Source: Malachius bipustulatus (lineage: Eukaryota; Arthropoda; Insecta; Coleoptera; Melyridae). Taken from it: 64,000 nt of DNA. How positions within the stretch are numbered: position 1 is the stretch's first letter; every line of letters begins with the position of its first letter. Location: contig OU342639.1 of the NCBI GenBank assembly GCA_910589415.1, positions 10,982,268 through 11,046,267 on the forward strand. Reading direction: 5' to 3'. The position numbers and the translations under genes are program-made. The notes beneath the pieces were generated by a model, which was given only the letters and a program-made list of their open reading frames with translations, had not been told where the DNA came from and did not search any database. Shown here in pieces: positions 22,000 through 34,444 of this stretch.

Positions 22000-23470
22000 T
22001 TGCCAACTATTGAGTCCATTTACCTGCATCATTGTTGTCTGCGCATCTCTATATCTATTTCATCTTCCCTGTGGCATCAGTTCGATCGAAGGTGTATGCT
22101 AACGATCATGTGGAGCGCCTCACTAGACTCTGGCGGTAGGCACAGCTGGATTTTTTCCAAGCGGTGCTTCAAGTTCACTTGCAATGCTAGTCTCCAGGAT
22201 AGCGCGGCGTGGAGTAGCGCATTCTGTACCATGGCCACTTTGTGCACATACTGTGCTAAAGACCTTGTTACCCCGAGATACCGGACGTGCTCCCTGCTCT
22301 CAATTTCCATGTTACCTCACTTCGCTGTGACCGTCTTGAGCTTGTTCCTTCTAGTAAAAATTATGAGTTGCGTCTTGTGTTCCGCCAGAGCAAGGCCCTT
22401 TTTCTCTAGAGTCTGCTTCACCATTCTGCTGGTGTGTTCGCCAGATCGTCGGCATATGCCACAAGCTCTAAATCTTCAGGGATACTCAGTCTCAGTATGT
22501 CGTCTTAGTATACGTTCCACATAATCGGTCCAACCACCGTTATATTCATTATTCTATCTCCATTTGCTAAGACGAGTTCCCTGTCTCTTAAGTGGCTCTG
22601 TATGATGTTAATAATTTATTTTCCTCATTCCTTTACCCACGTATTCTCTCCGACACCTCTCCACGGTACCAAGTTAAAGGTATTTTTAATCTGGAGTGTT
22701 GCCATCACGCACTACCTCCTTTGTTGATATGAACCTTTGTTTGCTTTAGTGGCCTTCCTCACTTCAGCAATTGCGTCCTTTGTGGATTTCCCCCTTCGGA
22801 AGCCATATTGCATGGTTGTCAAATCAGATATTGTTGTTTTCTATCTCCTCAGTGATTCTGCCTTTTATGGCTGCTCGTACAGTTTCCCCATCGTATTTAA
22901 TATGAATGGAAGTTTGTATGTCGTCGTAAGTCGTGACTGAACCAATACCAGCTATGACAAGTGGTGTCCCCAATCGATTTTTTTCATACGCGGAAGGGAC
23001 TTTCTTGCTTGCTCCATTTCCTAGGCGCGCGTTATCTGGGGTTGCGTTAATTTCCCAAGTCGTCTCGGGACAACCTGGTAGCCCATGCCCTAGCCTCCTC
23101 TTCTTTTTCCTTTCCTTTCTTAGATTTTTTCTGGCCTTCTTATACTCTTCATCTGCCATCATTTTTTCCTGAGGACCATACGTATCGATGCCCTCCTGCA
23201 TGGAATATTCTTTCAGAGTTCGTCCACCTCTTCACACCAGCAATACACTGGTCTTCTCATTTTGATGGAGCTACCGATCATATTCCTGCCTGTGTTCATC
23301 ATGAGCTCTGTGTAGGTTCTCATTCCCAGTTTTATGTGTCTGGAACTATTTAGGTCTTTCGTTTTTTTTTTTTGGATTCGCTCGCATCGACGAACAAATT
23401 TTGTCACGAGTCGGAGCGTAAACTCTCTACCGAGATCTCCGATCTCTCTATGAAATGTTCGCGGCAATAA
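22000..23470 (-). mobile_element. R1-like LINE ORF2 remnant (end of endonuclease to RT thumb)
   Basis: Minus strand from 23470: RRPVYCWCEEVDEL (the conserved end of the APE domain into the linker), EYKKARKNLRKERKKKRR (linker), then after gaps AIKGRITEEI, MATLQIKNTFNLVPWRGVG (the RT D-box is Q here), VVGPIMWNVY, LRLSIPEDLELVAYADDLA (YADD box), EIESREHVRYLGVTRSLAQ (thumb) and HLRSN. There are many frameshifts and stops, and no RNase H follows. Inactive. Confidence 0.8.
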
Positions 23471-23489
23471 CTAATGCAAACCCGGAAAA

Positions 23490-24480
23490 TAACGTTTCTC
23501 CTGTATCTTGAAGACAGGGGCTGGCTGGGTAGGTGGGGACAGAGGGAATCCACTACACCCCATATCCCTTGCGAGGGAGCGGTGGTTTCGGGGACTGCTT
23601 GGTGAACCGTAGGTAGCTGATGTCTCCATCAACCCCAAAAATTTCCGCGGGAGGCCAAGGCACGGGACCATCTATACCCCCAGGATAAAAGATCATGAGA
23701 TACAAAGAAACCGATTATAGTTCTGAACTTCTCGCACTTTCTATCGTCTGAGGGAATTTTTATTAAAATCAAAGAGAAAATATTTTTTCTAAAAATTTTC
23801 ATAACGGAGGTAGTTGAAAATTTTCATGAAAAATCGTCGTAGTCTCAGAATGGGACGTAATTTTGCTCAGCACGAGTCGAAAAAATAATCCTGTTGGGGC
23901 GTGAAGAGCTTAGTTTTCTAACAAAAATTTTGAAAAGCTAAAAAAATCGTAAATTTTCAACTTTGAACGGTCGTATCTCGAGAACGCGAATTCGCAGGAT
24001 AAAACGGCTTTCATTTTCGGAATTGCCATCGCCTGACACGTCCTCCTGCAAATTAATTTTTAAGATGCCGCAAGTTATTGGGCGTGTGAAAGAATCGTTT
24101 TGAAAAAATCGACAAAATAAACCTTAATCCGGGAAACGATTTTTCTCCTGTATCTCGAAGACGGGGGAGGGGGGGGGAGTTACAGCGGAATAGATTATTA
24201 CGGTTTTGAACTTGTCATAATTAATATTGCCTGGCAAAAGATGTTTATTAAAATCGCAGAGGTGAAATTTCTCAAAAAATTTTCACTCCCACACAAAATA
24301 TCGATGTCTTCAAGAATGGGACGTAATTTTGTGTGAGCACAGCTTACTGCAATTAAGTTTTTTGAAACAACGTCGAGGTGCGAAAATTACCATTTTCCAA
24401 CTGTTGTCAATAAATCGTTTTGAAGGAATCAATCAGCACTAAAAACCAGCAGCCGAAAAACGATTTCTGCTGTGTATACA
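23490..24480. repeat. tandem repeat with ~635-bp period
   Basis: The unit starting near 23493 (TTTCTCCTGTATCTTGAAGACAGG) recurs near 24134 (TTTTTCTCCTGTATCTCGAAGACGGG). Shared order: AGAATGGGACGTAATTTTG, ACTGCAATTAAG-type text and AAACGATTT, with a third start at about 24457. Includes a (G)n run at 24166-24178. The minus-strand ORF over 23471-23671 has no recognisable domain. Confidence 0.55.
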
Positions 24481-26940
24481 TAACGAATCAATTATTACTA
24501 ATAGCGGATTATTAAAAGGTTAAGGGGTTGAAAGTTCAACGATTCTATAATAGGTATTAAATGACAAATGCGTTGTATGTACGTACGTACGTATGTATAT
24601 GTATATCAAAATAAATGCGTTTATTAAACCAGAATTCATCAAGTTAAATCATGCACGCGTAAATTTAAATTACCAGATACATACTTGGCTCGTATATTAT
24701 TATTTGTGACTCTCTAAATTTTAGATTGATGATGATGCTACATTGAATAAACAAATCCAATTTCGAATTCCCTTATTGTTTTCCTTCTGATGGCGCTGTA
24801 TTATCTGCATGTGTGTAAATAAAAAGTATACAGTACATGCACCTAGAAGTGGAATGAATGAATCGGAGGAGGAAGGTGCGGCGTCCAAAACGAGAGTCGT
24901 CGTCGGCGTCGTCGTGTCTTTCGATGCCTTGCCGATGACACGGACCTCGTGTTGACCCGGCTCCTATATCTTCCGCAGGTCTCCTCATGGAGTAATGGTT
25001 GATTGATTCAGACTCGTTTTTTCGATTCTTCCACTGAAGTGTACTGATAAATCACAATGAAATAGTGGTTTGGGGTGCATAACAAAGTAGGCAGAGGCCA
25101 GGCTGCGATGTAAGCTTTTGCAAGAGCCCCATTTTTGGTCGAATTTGCAACTGACGTAAACTCGCACCTTGTTTTTGCTCATCTCAAATTACTGAGTGCT
25201 CTTAGAAAAACTGTCCGAGTTATTAAAATCTGCTTAGTTTGAATTGTAAATATTATTTAATCGGGTATATATTAACTCGCTTAGAAGCTTTACGCTGTTA
25301 GCTGTTGGAGTTAGAGAGTTAGGCATAGTAGGTAGTAGAGAGACCCTTGACGATGGGAAAAAATATTCGCTTATGAAATATGTTTTAAGTGAGACGGATA
25401 AAAAACTTCCAAGGGTGCTTATTTTTTCAATCCTCCATCATATACCTAATTGACAAAACATTGATTTTTTACTTACTTATTTAAATGAGAGGGTGTGAAA
25501 AGATAAATGTTGAAAAGTCAATCGAAGATTACGCGAGTTAACCTAAGGGCATCGTATAGAAATTAGACAGCAGTCGCTGACATCACAGGGATTATTCACC
25601 CTTTTCTATGCGACATTTGCTTAGGGCGACATCCCTAAAAATTAAAAGCCGCACAGATTTGCACTATGCTGTTATAACAAAACTACCCCACTTCGTTCTG
25701 GTCCACCCTACAACCGCAACAGCCCTACTTTACTTTCCACGATAATCTCATAGTAAAGAAACATAAAAATCAATATTCACCCCCGTTCTAAATCTCTCTT
25801 GTTTTACGGCATACGAATACAAACGCAAGTGTCAATCACTCAATGCCACAGGATCACACTTGTCAAGCTTTTGTGTGTATGTAGGAAAATTTTTATTGTT
25901 GAAATTCACTTTTGATTATTTAATTCGTCCGATGAAAGGGTTCAGTTTGAAGGCGGCAAATGAGAGAAAGAGAGCGAGCCATCTTGGAATTATTACATCT
26001 AAAGAAACACTAAAGTTTGAAAATAAATGTTTGAAGGGAGGGCTGAAACAAACTTTACAATCCTTCCGCGACAATATCAACTCGGATGGGACATAAAACA
26101 TTCTGTATTAGCAAGTTTTAATTGTCTCAATTGGTATTAAAAATTGATCATTAGATTTACATAAACGAACTTCTCGTCTTTTATCGTACCGAAGTTTCCC
26201 CTAATTGGATGAATTTGTGTCATCCCAAACGCATTTATTATAAATATCAACCTGATTCTCTCTTTGAGATTTATTTCGTATTATTCTGCTAGAAGCTAAA
26301 AATAAGATCACAAGAAATTTTTTTATTGCGCCTACAAAACCCATAATAACAATGCCAAAAGCTCGCTCAATTGTTCTGTACACCGCTTCACTTAGATTTC
26401 AAGCCTGAAGACTCTTCTTCAGGTAGTTGATTTATATATGCAATCCGAGGTGGTCGAAATATTCTACACCCCTAGTCTAGAATAATTTTAATCATTACGG
26501 TGAATTGGCTCATTCACAGTATAAGCAGGATGACGTCATCATGTGAAGCCAAATCCATTTCCACAACTTGTAAGTATGAAATATGAACTCTGAAGCTCTG
26601 GGGAAAGTCTACCTCGGCTTAACTTGGCAGGCTTAGAATTGTGAAAGTTCTGGACCTGCCCTAAAACGAGAAGAGTTATTCCTCTGCTTGAGCGGGAACA
26701 AAAAAAAAATAAAAAAGAGGAAGAAAAACAGTCCATTCTTCTACAAAAGAATGCCCACCTTGAGACTTGTCAACAATGACAAGATAACAAGCAGCCTGAA
26801 AAGTGAAACAAGAAGCGATTTCCTAGTAGAATCAAGGTTATGGACGCAGGTCATTTTTGCCATGGGATCTGGCCATTAAAAAAATAATAATAAGAAGAAG
26901 AATCCACTACCATGTTATATCTGCAAACAGATAATATTTA
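24481..26940. other. intronic DNA with a microsatellite and one G+C-rich stretch
   Basis: A (GTAC)/(GTAT) microsatellite lies at 24568-24605. A G+C-rich 150 bp at 24840-24990 contains GTCGTCGTCGGCGTCGTCGTG, with a minus ORF of 71 codons that has no domain. Another TGACGTCA lies at 26531-26538. No gene is supported. Confidence 0.35.
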
Positions 26941-27204
26941 TATTATTGATAAGTATTGGTCCAAGATTCGAGCCTTGCGGAATCTCCTGATGTTTGAAGG
27001 GATGTTTTAACGATTTATAATGTTTGATCATCTCAAACTCGATCTGTCCTCAACGTCAAGAGATCAGCAACACGTTGAGACACTTGATTAGTTTGGTGTA
27101 AATTGTTTTACCGACCTCGGGCCAAACCGTGCTGGAAGGGTGATATTTGTTCTTTTTTGGTGCCTTTTCAAGTATCTATCTTTGAAAAAAATGAAGATTA
27201 GAGT

Positions 27205-27490
27205 GTAATTTTATTTTTTCGGATGTTTAGCGCCCTTAAGTTCCTTCGTCACATTTGCCTCAGTCTCGGAAATCGTCTCAAATCTTCTTCCCTTCAAGGC
27301 TTTTTTGAGTTTGGGGAGCCATAAAAAGTCACAAGGAGCAAGGTCATGTGAGTAGAGGTAAAACACCAATCACCACTCCGCCACATTTCTTACCTTTTGT
27401 GGTGGATGACGGTCCTCAGACGTTTCAGAAGATCACTATAGTAAGTCTGGTTCACTGTGGAGCTTTGTGGGAGGTACAACATCTTGTAGC
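27205..27490 (-). mobile_element. mariner-family transposase C-terminal fragment
   Basis: Minus strand: NQTYYSDLLKRLRTVIHHKR, then EMWRSGDW, a gap, then HDLAPCDFLWLPKLKKALKG and RRFETISETEANVTKELKG, ending near 27213. The order and motifs match mariner transposases, with the third catalytic Asp in HDLAP. The block with the second catalytic Asp (HHDNAP) is deleted. No flanking inverted ends were found. It belongs to a different lineage from the 12950-14228 copy. Confidence 0.7.
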
Positions 27491-27499
27491 GTAAAACAG

Positions 27500-28010
27500 T
27501 CTTCATCACCCAAACTCAGAGGCAGAAGGCATTGTTCAGTCAACTTCTCCAATTTCGCAGATCTTACTGACCCCAGGCAAAGAGGTTCTTAGAGCCTCCA
27601 GAGCCCCTAATTGGAAAAGGGATTATCCCTCTCACGTGGGAAGCTACCTGATACTTTGGGACTCCTTGACGTCGTGAATCAAGGAAACATCGATAGTCTC
27701 AGATGTAGGAGAATCACAATGAACGAGAAAACGTCTTTGATCTTGCTGATTCTGGAGTCAAGACTCACTTTTGAGGCAACCATGCAAATGTCGTTAGGAG
27801 GAGAACTGATTTAAGTAATCTGCTTCGTAGAAGAAAAACATTGAGACTTCTAATCTACTCATGAATGTTACGGATCACCAAGTTACGTCAAATTTGATCG
27901 GGACCCAATTTCCATAAGGATTCTCCGGGGTTCTTTGCATAACTATTAACTAAAATTTCAAAACTATCTCGAGGGACTTTTTCTTCGCGTTACTGATGTC
28001 TATAAATCGA
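27500..28010. other. intronic DNA; shares a short segment with 3838-3895
   Basis: No gene is supported. At 27890-27945 the text CAAATTTGATCGGGACCCAATTTCC resembles 3838-3866. On the minus strand the two segments would both encode a peptide like NPYGNW-PIKFDV, suggesting a shared coding-derived repeat. Confidence 0.35.
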
Positions 28011-28014
28011 AAGT

Positions 28015-28305
28015 CCTGGTAAATGAAATTTTATCAAAATCCTGCTACCGATCAAAAATTTGGGAAGCTTCAAAAATCAAACAGTGACAAAGTACATAAT
28101 TTAGTGACAAAAGCGTCCTGGAAATGCAGGAAAATTAATTTTGATAAAATCCTGCTACTGATCAAAAATTTGGGAAGTTCAAAAGTCAAACAATGACAAA
28201 ATACACAATTTAGCGACAAAACCGTCCTGGAAGTGAAGGAAAATATTTTTTATCGAAATTCTGCTACCGACCAAAAATTTGGGAATCTTCAAAAATCAAA
28301 CTAAT
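28015..28305. repeat. three tandem copies of a ~120-bp repeat
   Basis: CTGCTAC(C/T)GA(T/C)CAAAAATTTGGGAA occurs at about 28042, 28153 and 28261, each followed by TCAAAA(A/G)TCAAAC and, in the first two, by GACAAA and a CGTCCTGGAA block. No coding capacity. Confidence 0.75.
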
Positions 28306-28309
28306 GTCT

Positions 28310-29700
28310 CTAATATCTATTTGCTTGTATGATTTAGAAGAAATGAAATAAAAAATTTATCGTACAAAGGGACATATAACTGGGAAGGGACTCATAATGT
28401 GGCAGTGTCCATCGATTAAAAGCTGTATATAGTAAATTATAAAATTGTAGAGCGTAAATGGAATAATTTTAGGTGTCGTAGCATTCCGTATTTTGGAGCG
28501 AATTAAGGCAATTGTTTGTTGACATCTTAACAGATGAACAGGGCGCTGTGACAAAGTGTAATTAGTCAATTATGAGCATTCATGGCTCTTGGCATGGCAT
28601 CGCATGGCCTGAACCCGTACCACGAGCGCTTGGCTCGAGTCGAAGGCTTGGAATATAAAGAATGAAAACGGCGCTGCCTCGGGAATAACGAACAATTAGG
28701 GACAAGTGTTACTTACAACTCTTTGGGTAATTGTAATTACTAATGTAGCAAACTTTAATTGTTGAAAAAGACCAGCTGCGTGACAAATAATCATAAATAT
28801 AACCGCGAAATTGCGCAACCATTCATTAAGACGTTGCTGCTGTGCTCTAAATTTAGCTAAAGGAGAGAGCCTATGATGAGGAATGAGTAAAATATGATCT
28901 TATTATAGACAGGCGGAGGCATCTTTTATTGTTGACTTTACTCTTGGAATAGTTAGGCGCACTGAATTGAAACCGGTGTAAAGTCGTTCTCATTCTCATT
29001 ACTAGAATAAATTAATTTTCTGTTTAATCAGACTTAACTAACTGAAAAATGCTCGTCAACATCATTTATAGCTTAGGCTAGATTAGAGAAGCTCTATAGA
29101 AGACTTTATTTATTGCATAATCCTCGGAAAGTGATATGTAGTTCTCCAGCTCCACAATTTATTTTTATTTAAGGTACTTACAACGAAGAAAACTCCAACA
29201 ATTCGGCACTCGCAGTAAAACAATTATAAATAGACGCAATTTAAATGTTAAATGCTGATCGGGAATTTTATGCGCTATTTTTGCATGTGAAATGCAATTA
29301 AATGCACTAAGAGTTATGCTAATGGACGTTCATAAATTTCTTAAATACAATTGGTCTTTTTATGTCCTAAATCGGGCTCTAAAATGATCGTTTCTATTTA
29401 AAATTGTCAAAAAAATACAGAATTCCGTTCGTGCTTCGCCTAATTTAAAAGATGACCATTTCAAAAGAAGAGAAAAGCGTTTAAACATTACCGTTACATG
29501 ATACTTTGTCGCTAATAATAATGCTTTTACAACGTTCATTAAAATACGGATTGCAAATTATTTTGTAAATAAATGTCAACTTCATAATAGCGTCTCATTA
29601 TATCGTCATTCGTTCTAGCGTCGATTAAGTCTCTTTTATGCATATTTTGTAATATAATTTAGTAATATTACATTCCATTCTGATTTCTGAATAGGTAATA
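28310..29700. other. low-repeat intronic DNA, candidate regulatory region
   Basis: No transposon similarity was recognised. It contains homeodomain/POU-like words such as GTAATTACTAAT (about 28733), ATGCAATTAAATGC (about 29292) and TTATGCTAATGG (about 29314). These are common by chance in A+T-rich DNA, so a regulatory role is only a suggestion. Confidence 0.3.
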
Positions 29701-29819
29701 AAATTAACGCATGGAAATCTCTAATGAACCATTACTGGTACTGGTACCTACTGATTCCACCAATCTATTTGTAAAGTTTAAACTAATAAGTTTATTTCAG
29801 GAAAGGTGCTATATGTACT

Positions 29820-31090
29820 TAAGTCAAAAAATCAAAAAATCACAAAGCACCGGACCCCGGGCAACAGAAATTTTTGAGCATGATTTCTTAAAAAAAATCC
29901 CCTTTGTAAGTGCAGTCAAATGGCCTAAAAATTGGGGAATGTCGCCCAAAAATTATGGAACATCACCAACAATTAGTTTTTGCAAAATATCTCGAAACCG
30001 TTACGAATTTCGGAATATGGTTTGCGGTATCCGAAAGAGGAAGTAAAAATCTATTAGAAAGGTTCTCTCGACCACCTTTCGTAGTTTAGGTGCAAAACAT
30101 GAATTTTGCATTTCCTTGTCCTCCCTCATTTTCCACCCCTACGATAATAGAACGCAAAATGTTAAAACTCGTTAAAGCCTCAGCGATATGAAAATGGTCA
30201 ATTATGCATTAGATTTTTTTTTCAATTTCTAACGATTGTCATCTAAACATGAATTTTTTAATAAATCCCAAAAATCTTAAATCTCTTATTGTCTTACCAA
30301 TTTCCAAAATAAATTTCAAATCAGTTTAAAATTTAGTAAAAAATGGAAATATGAGGAATTAGCCCTTTTTTCAACCCCTAAGTTCCCAAAAAGACGTTTT
30401 TGGTCTGGATCTGGATTGTTGCAGAGAGGGTAATTTCTGACTGGCACCTAGGTCTCCATTGGGCTCTTTGTACCTCTTCTGGAGTGAACAGCCCCACCAT
30501 ACGTACCCACAACAAATTGCTCGAATGTTTTTGGTCATTTTGTGACTAACTCTAACTAATTAACTAAGATGGTCATTAGAGCACAATCATCCTCCTTTTT
30601 TTCTCAAAAAAACGGTCTCAAAACTTTGGATCATCTTCATGTTTTTGCGTAAAGGCGCGAGAGAAGGGAACATCACTGAACTGCGTTCTCTCGCACTCTC
30701 ATTAATGTTTCAACGTGTCGATAGGTGAAACATTTTTGGTCAACTAACCCAATTTTTGGTCACGCTTTAGGTAACTGAAACTGCGTCAACGTATCAATTT
30801 TTTATAACTAACGTAGAGGGAAATAAAATGGGAAACTCGACTTATAATGTCTCAAAAAAGGCGTTTTCTGGCCTTCATTTAGCAAAACGAATTCTAGCAT
30901 AATCGAATTCGAGGTTTTCCCAAAAAAAAATTTTCCCTGTTTTGAAACACATTTCCCAATTTTTGGGTCACTGAGCCGCACTTGCAAAAGGACTAAAACT
31001 ATATATGCAGGAAGAGCACCCTCGAAATCATAAACTCCTTCTATTTTTTTAGTCATTCGGCGGGGTTATTTTTGGGATTTAGGGAAAAAA
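29820..31090. repeat. diverged inverted repeat pair (about 29890-30050 against 30850-31010)
   Basis: CCCTTTGTAAGTGCAG and CCTAAAAATTGGGGAATGT on the left resemble the complement of 30945-30995 (CTTTTGCAAGTGCGG, CCAAAAATTGGGAAATGTG). A 9-bp stem, GCGAGAGAA / TTCTCTCGC, lies near 30658-30690 between the arms. The arms are diverged and the edges unclear. Confidence 0.35.
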
Positions 31091-31139
31091 ACCTCTTACA
31101 CCTGGAATAAAATGAAATATTTAAATGTCATAATTTAAG

Positions 31140-32540
31140 GAGCCAGGTCAGCTCAATTTTTTTTCTTGAGAATTTTTCTTCCTGGAATTTTGTTTGCAAG
31201 TTTCTTTTCGGGATTTTTTTGCAAGATCGCTTAGACAAGGACATTTTTTTACCGAATCACATCAATATGACGTCATACTGCTTGCCTTATGTTTTTTGTT
31301 TAATTGACGTTCGGGGAAGAGAGATTAGGTACTGTTTTTTTTTTTAGAAAAAAAGTAATTTACATGAGTAAAATTGTATCAAAATTTGTCAGGAAAAAAA
31401 TTTGCCGAGCTTTAAACAAAGATCCGGGTAAGCTCAATTTTTTTCTTGAGAATTTTTCTTCCTGGAATTTTGTTTGCAAGTTTCTTTTCGGGATTTTTTT
31501 GCAAGATCGCTTAGACAAGGACATTTTTTTACCGAATCACATCAATATGACGTCATACTGCTTGCCTTATGTTTTTTGTTTAATTGACGTTCGGGGAAGA
31601 GAGATTAGGTACTGTTTTTTTTTTTAGAAAAAAAGTAATTTACATGAGTAAAATTGTATCAAAATTTGGCAGGAAAAAAATTTGCCGAGCTTTAAACAAA
31701 GATCCGGGTAAGCTCAATTTTTTTCTTGAGTATTTTTCTTTCTGGAATTTCATTTACAAGTCCGGTTACGTGAGGCCCAGTCAGCTAGAAAAATTTTTTT
31801 ATCGTTTTTTTATTGCAAGACAACTTAGACAAGGACATTTTTGATCGAATCACGTCAATATGACGTCATATATATGCTTGCCTTATGGTTTTTTTTTTGA
31901 CATTTGGTGAAGACAGAATTGGTACTGGTTTTTTTATAACAAAAGTCGTAATTTTCAAGAGTTAAATTGTATCAAAATCTGACCAGAAAAATTTTTGCAG
32001 AGCTTCAAAAATTTGCAAAAGCTCCGGCACTTCTTTTTGCAAGTTTTGTTTGTCAAAGTCCGGTTAGCTCGAAAATAATTTCCTCTCGATTTTTTTTTGC
32101 AAGACTACTTAGATATGCAAGGACATTTTTTACCGAATTACGTCAATATGACGTCATTTGCTTGCCTTGTCGTTTTTTATGACATTGGGTGAAAGAAATT
32201 GGTTCTGTTTATTTGAAAAAAAATGTCGCAATTTTACGATAAAATTGTGTCAAAATCTGAAAAGAACAAAATTTTCAAAGTTCCAAAAATCGAACAAATA
32301 ACTTTCTTGCATTTTTGCAAGATTGTCAGTTCGAAGAAAATTTCTGAATTTATTTTGCAAGTCCATTAAGTCTTTCGACAACGTCCGGTCGGCTCGAAAA
32401 TAATTTTTCTTGATTTTTTTTGCATGTCCTATTAAACAAAAATTTTCCTCTCGATTTTACTTCAAGCCCGCTTAGACAAGGACTTTTCACCGAATTACGT
32501 CAACATGACGTCAAATTGCTTGCCTTATGATCCTTTATGA
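31140..32540. repeat. tandem satellite with ~280-bp unit, about five copies
   Basis: Each unit carries GACAAGGACATTTTT, then an (A)CGTCAA- or CATCAATATGACGTCA block, then TTGCCTTAT. The shared TGACGTCA lies at 31268, 31548, 31861, 32149 and 32506, giving spacings of 280, 313, 288 and 357. The first two units are almost identical over 280 bp; later ones are clearly diverged. The two 'ORFs' starting at 31304 and 31584 are the same repeat read twice. Confidence 0.9.
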
Positions 32541-32599
32541 CATTCTGTGAAGAAAGATTTCTTGTTTTTTCTGAAAAAATGATCCTTAGGTTATATCAA

Positions 32600-33985
32600 A
32601 GTATTAAAATTACAAACTTACCCAGATAAATTATTGTCACCCTGCATGTATTCGATTATATTTTAGGTATAGATCTTGGAGCGTCGGAATTGATTTATTA
32701 CTAGGACATATGTTAGACTGTCATTGTCACTTTATATAATGCCGTCTTGGTCTATTGTATATTTCTAGAGTACGCCCCTTTAAGTTATTTGCTTTACTAC
32801 TTTTTGTCCTATTCTCACCTTTCATCCGATTTCTTTAAATAGGTATTTAGTATTTGGCATCTGTTCATTGGAACTGCTAACTGCTTGGGGTAAATTTGTC
32901 GCTTGAAAGTCACCCGAGCTTTAAAGGAGGCGTTCAGAATTACACGGCTGTTAGTTTTCTTGAAACGATTTTACTCGGTATTTTGGGAACATATTACATT
33001 TCTTCCGTTTAGGTAAGATTCATTTCTGGACAAATATTATTTCCTGTATCAACTACTTAATTGCCAATTTTATTGATATAAGAGACTACTTAACACGTCT
33101 TTTGTCACTAAGCTACATACATTTTTACTGAGTAATTATTAAGACGTATACTGACTATGATAAGGGATCTGTCTGTAATAATAATAGATAACATATCGAT
33201 ATCTGTATAGTGTACTGTAATGTACCTATAGGCATAATAATACGCAGAGGCAGTTTCGTAACATCCCAACGTTGTCCATTCTCTTCTTTCGCTTCCCCAT
33301 TCAGAAAATACAATAGCCCCCGATAGACGATAGAGGAGCGCAACTGTAACTCGATGCTCTCACATGTGGAGTACCCCAAGTGTGCACGCGCCAGATGAAA
33401 TAAAAAGTTGTGCTTTTTAAAGCTCATCTTTGTCACTGTCTACTCTACACGCCGCAGCTATTCGGCTCTTGAGCACGCTTATTAGAAGCGGTGAGCTCTT
33501 AAGCACTTCGATCTCATCTCGAGCTTTTAATCATCCATCGATCGCGATACGACAGTGGGACAGCTGTTACAATTAAAGACAACTAATTATTACGACCGGT
33601 CATTATGTCAGCGGTGTGTTTTTATTCTATCGCCGTATTATGGATCATCATCATCAACACAACTGAGATAAAATCTGCTTTTTTCTTCGATCAATTTCTC
33701 GAAGAAGAACAAGTTAATTGAGATTTATCTAAAAAGATGCCAATTTTCTTCTTTTAAATGCACAATAACACTCTGTATCCTGGCCCTAAAACGGAATCTC
33801 ATCGAATTTGACTTGCATTATTTGCATGAAAAAATATTTGGTTCCTACTGGTCAGTGCAAACAAGGTTTGTGGGATAGAGCCGGATGTCAAATCTTCCAC
33901 AGTTTCAGTCTGAAGCGAAGTCTGTTTGGCCCCTCTAAATATAAAGCACCAAGTCTTTATTTTTTGTTTTGGCATGATCTAGTTT
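32600..33985. other. low-repeat intronic DNA; G+C-richer block at 33230-33620
   Basis: No coding signal. The 33230-33620 block is less A+T-rich than its surroundings and has words such as AACTAATTATTA and ATCGATCGCGAT. It could be a conserved regulatory element of svp, but this is only a guess from composition. Confidence 0.3.
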
Positions 33986-34205
33986 GACAAGATCCGCGGT
34001 CAGTTAATTTTTTTGGCGTGTTTTTTCTCAAGATTCAGCCAGCTCAAAAAATTTTTATTGCAAGGTCCGGTCAAAAGCGATTTTGCAAAGCATGGTCAGT
34101 CCAAAAATTCGAGCTTTTTTAAGCCTGTCAAACCGAACCCTTAAAAAAAATTGAGCTGACAGGACTTTGCAAAAATCGCTTTTTTGAGCTAACCTGACTT
34201 GCCCC
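33985..34205. repeat. imperfect palindrome related to the 280-bp satellite
   Basis: CAGCTCAAAAAATTTTTATTGCAAG, AAGCGATTTTGCAAAG and GGTCAGT on the left recur as complements on the right (CTTTGCAAAAATCGCTT, TTGAGCTGACAGG). The words GGTCAGCTCAA and TTTTTTGCAAG also start the satellite units at 31145 and 31205. Confidence 0.5.
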
Positions 34206-34444
34206 AAGGTGCCATTTTAATTCCTGTTAACCAGAACATAAGGAAAAGGTTTTCTGTACTTTCTTGGATTCTTCAATCTTAGATTGAATGCGGAGATGAA
34301 TATAGTGTTAGTGTTATGTGGTGAAGAAACTCTTCCAAGGAATTTTCTCAATGTTGCCAAATGACGAATGCGAGGGTTATTTAGTGATGATGTTTAGAGT
34401 TGTGATTTCAAAGAATAGGCAACAATAGGGCCCAAGAAGCTTCT

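Noticed and set aside
22000..22524. Plus-strand ORF of 174 codons
   Set aside because: Antisense of the LINE reverse transcriptase remnant, where YADD and thumb motifs are readable on minus.
24773..24988. Minus-strand ORF of 71 codons as a gene
   Set aside because: It owes its length to G+C-rich, CGTCGT-repeated DNA; no domain, splice partner or conservation evidence.
31140..32540. CRISPR-like array
   Set aside because: The spacing is regular only because whole ~280-bp units repeat; there are no short repeats with unique spacers, and the DNA is eukaryotic.
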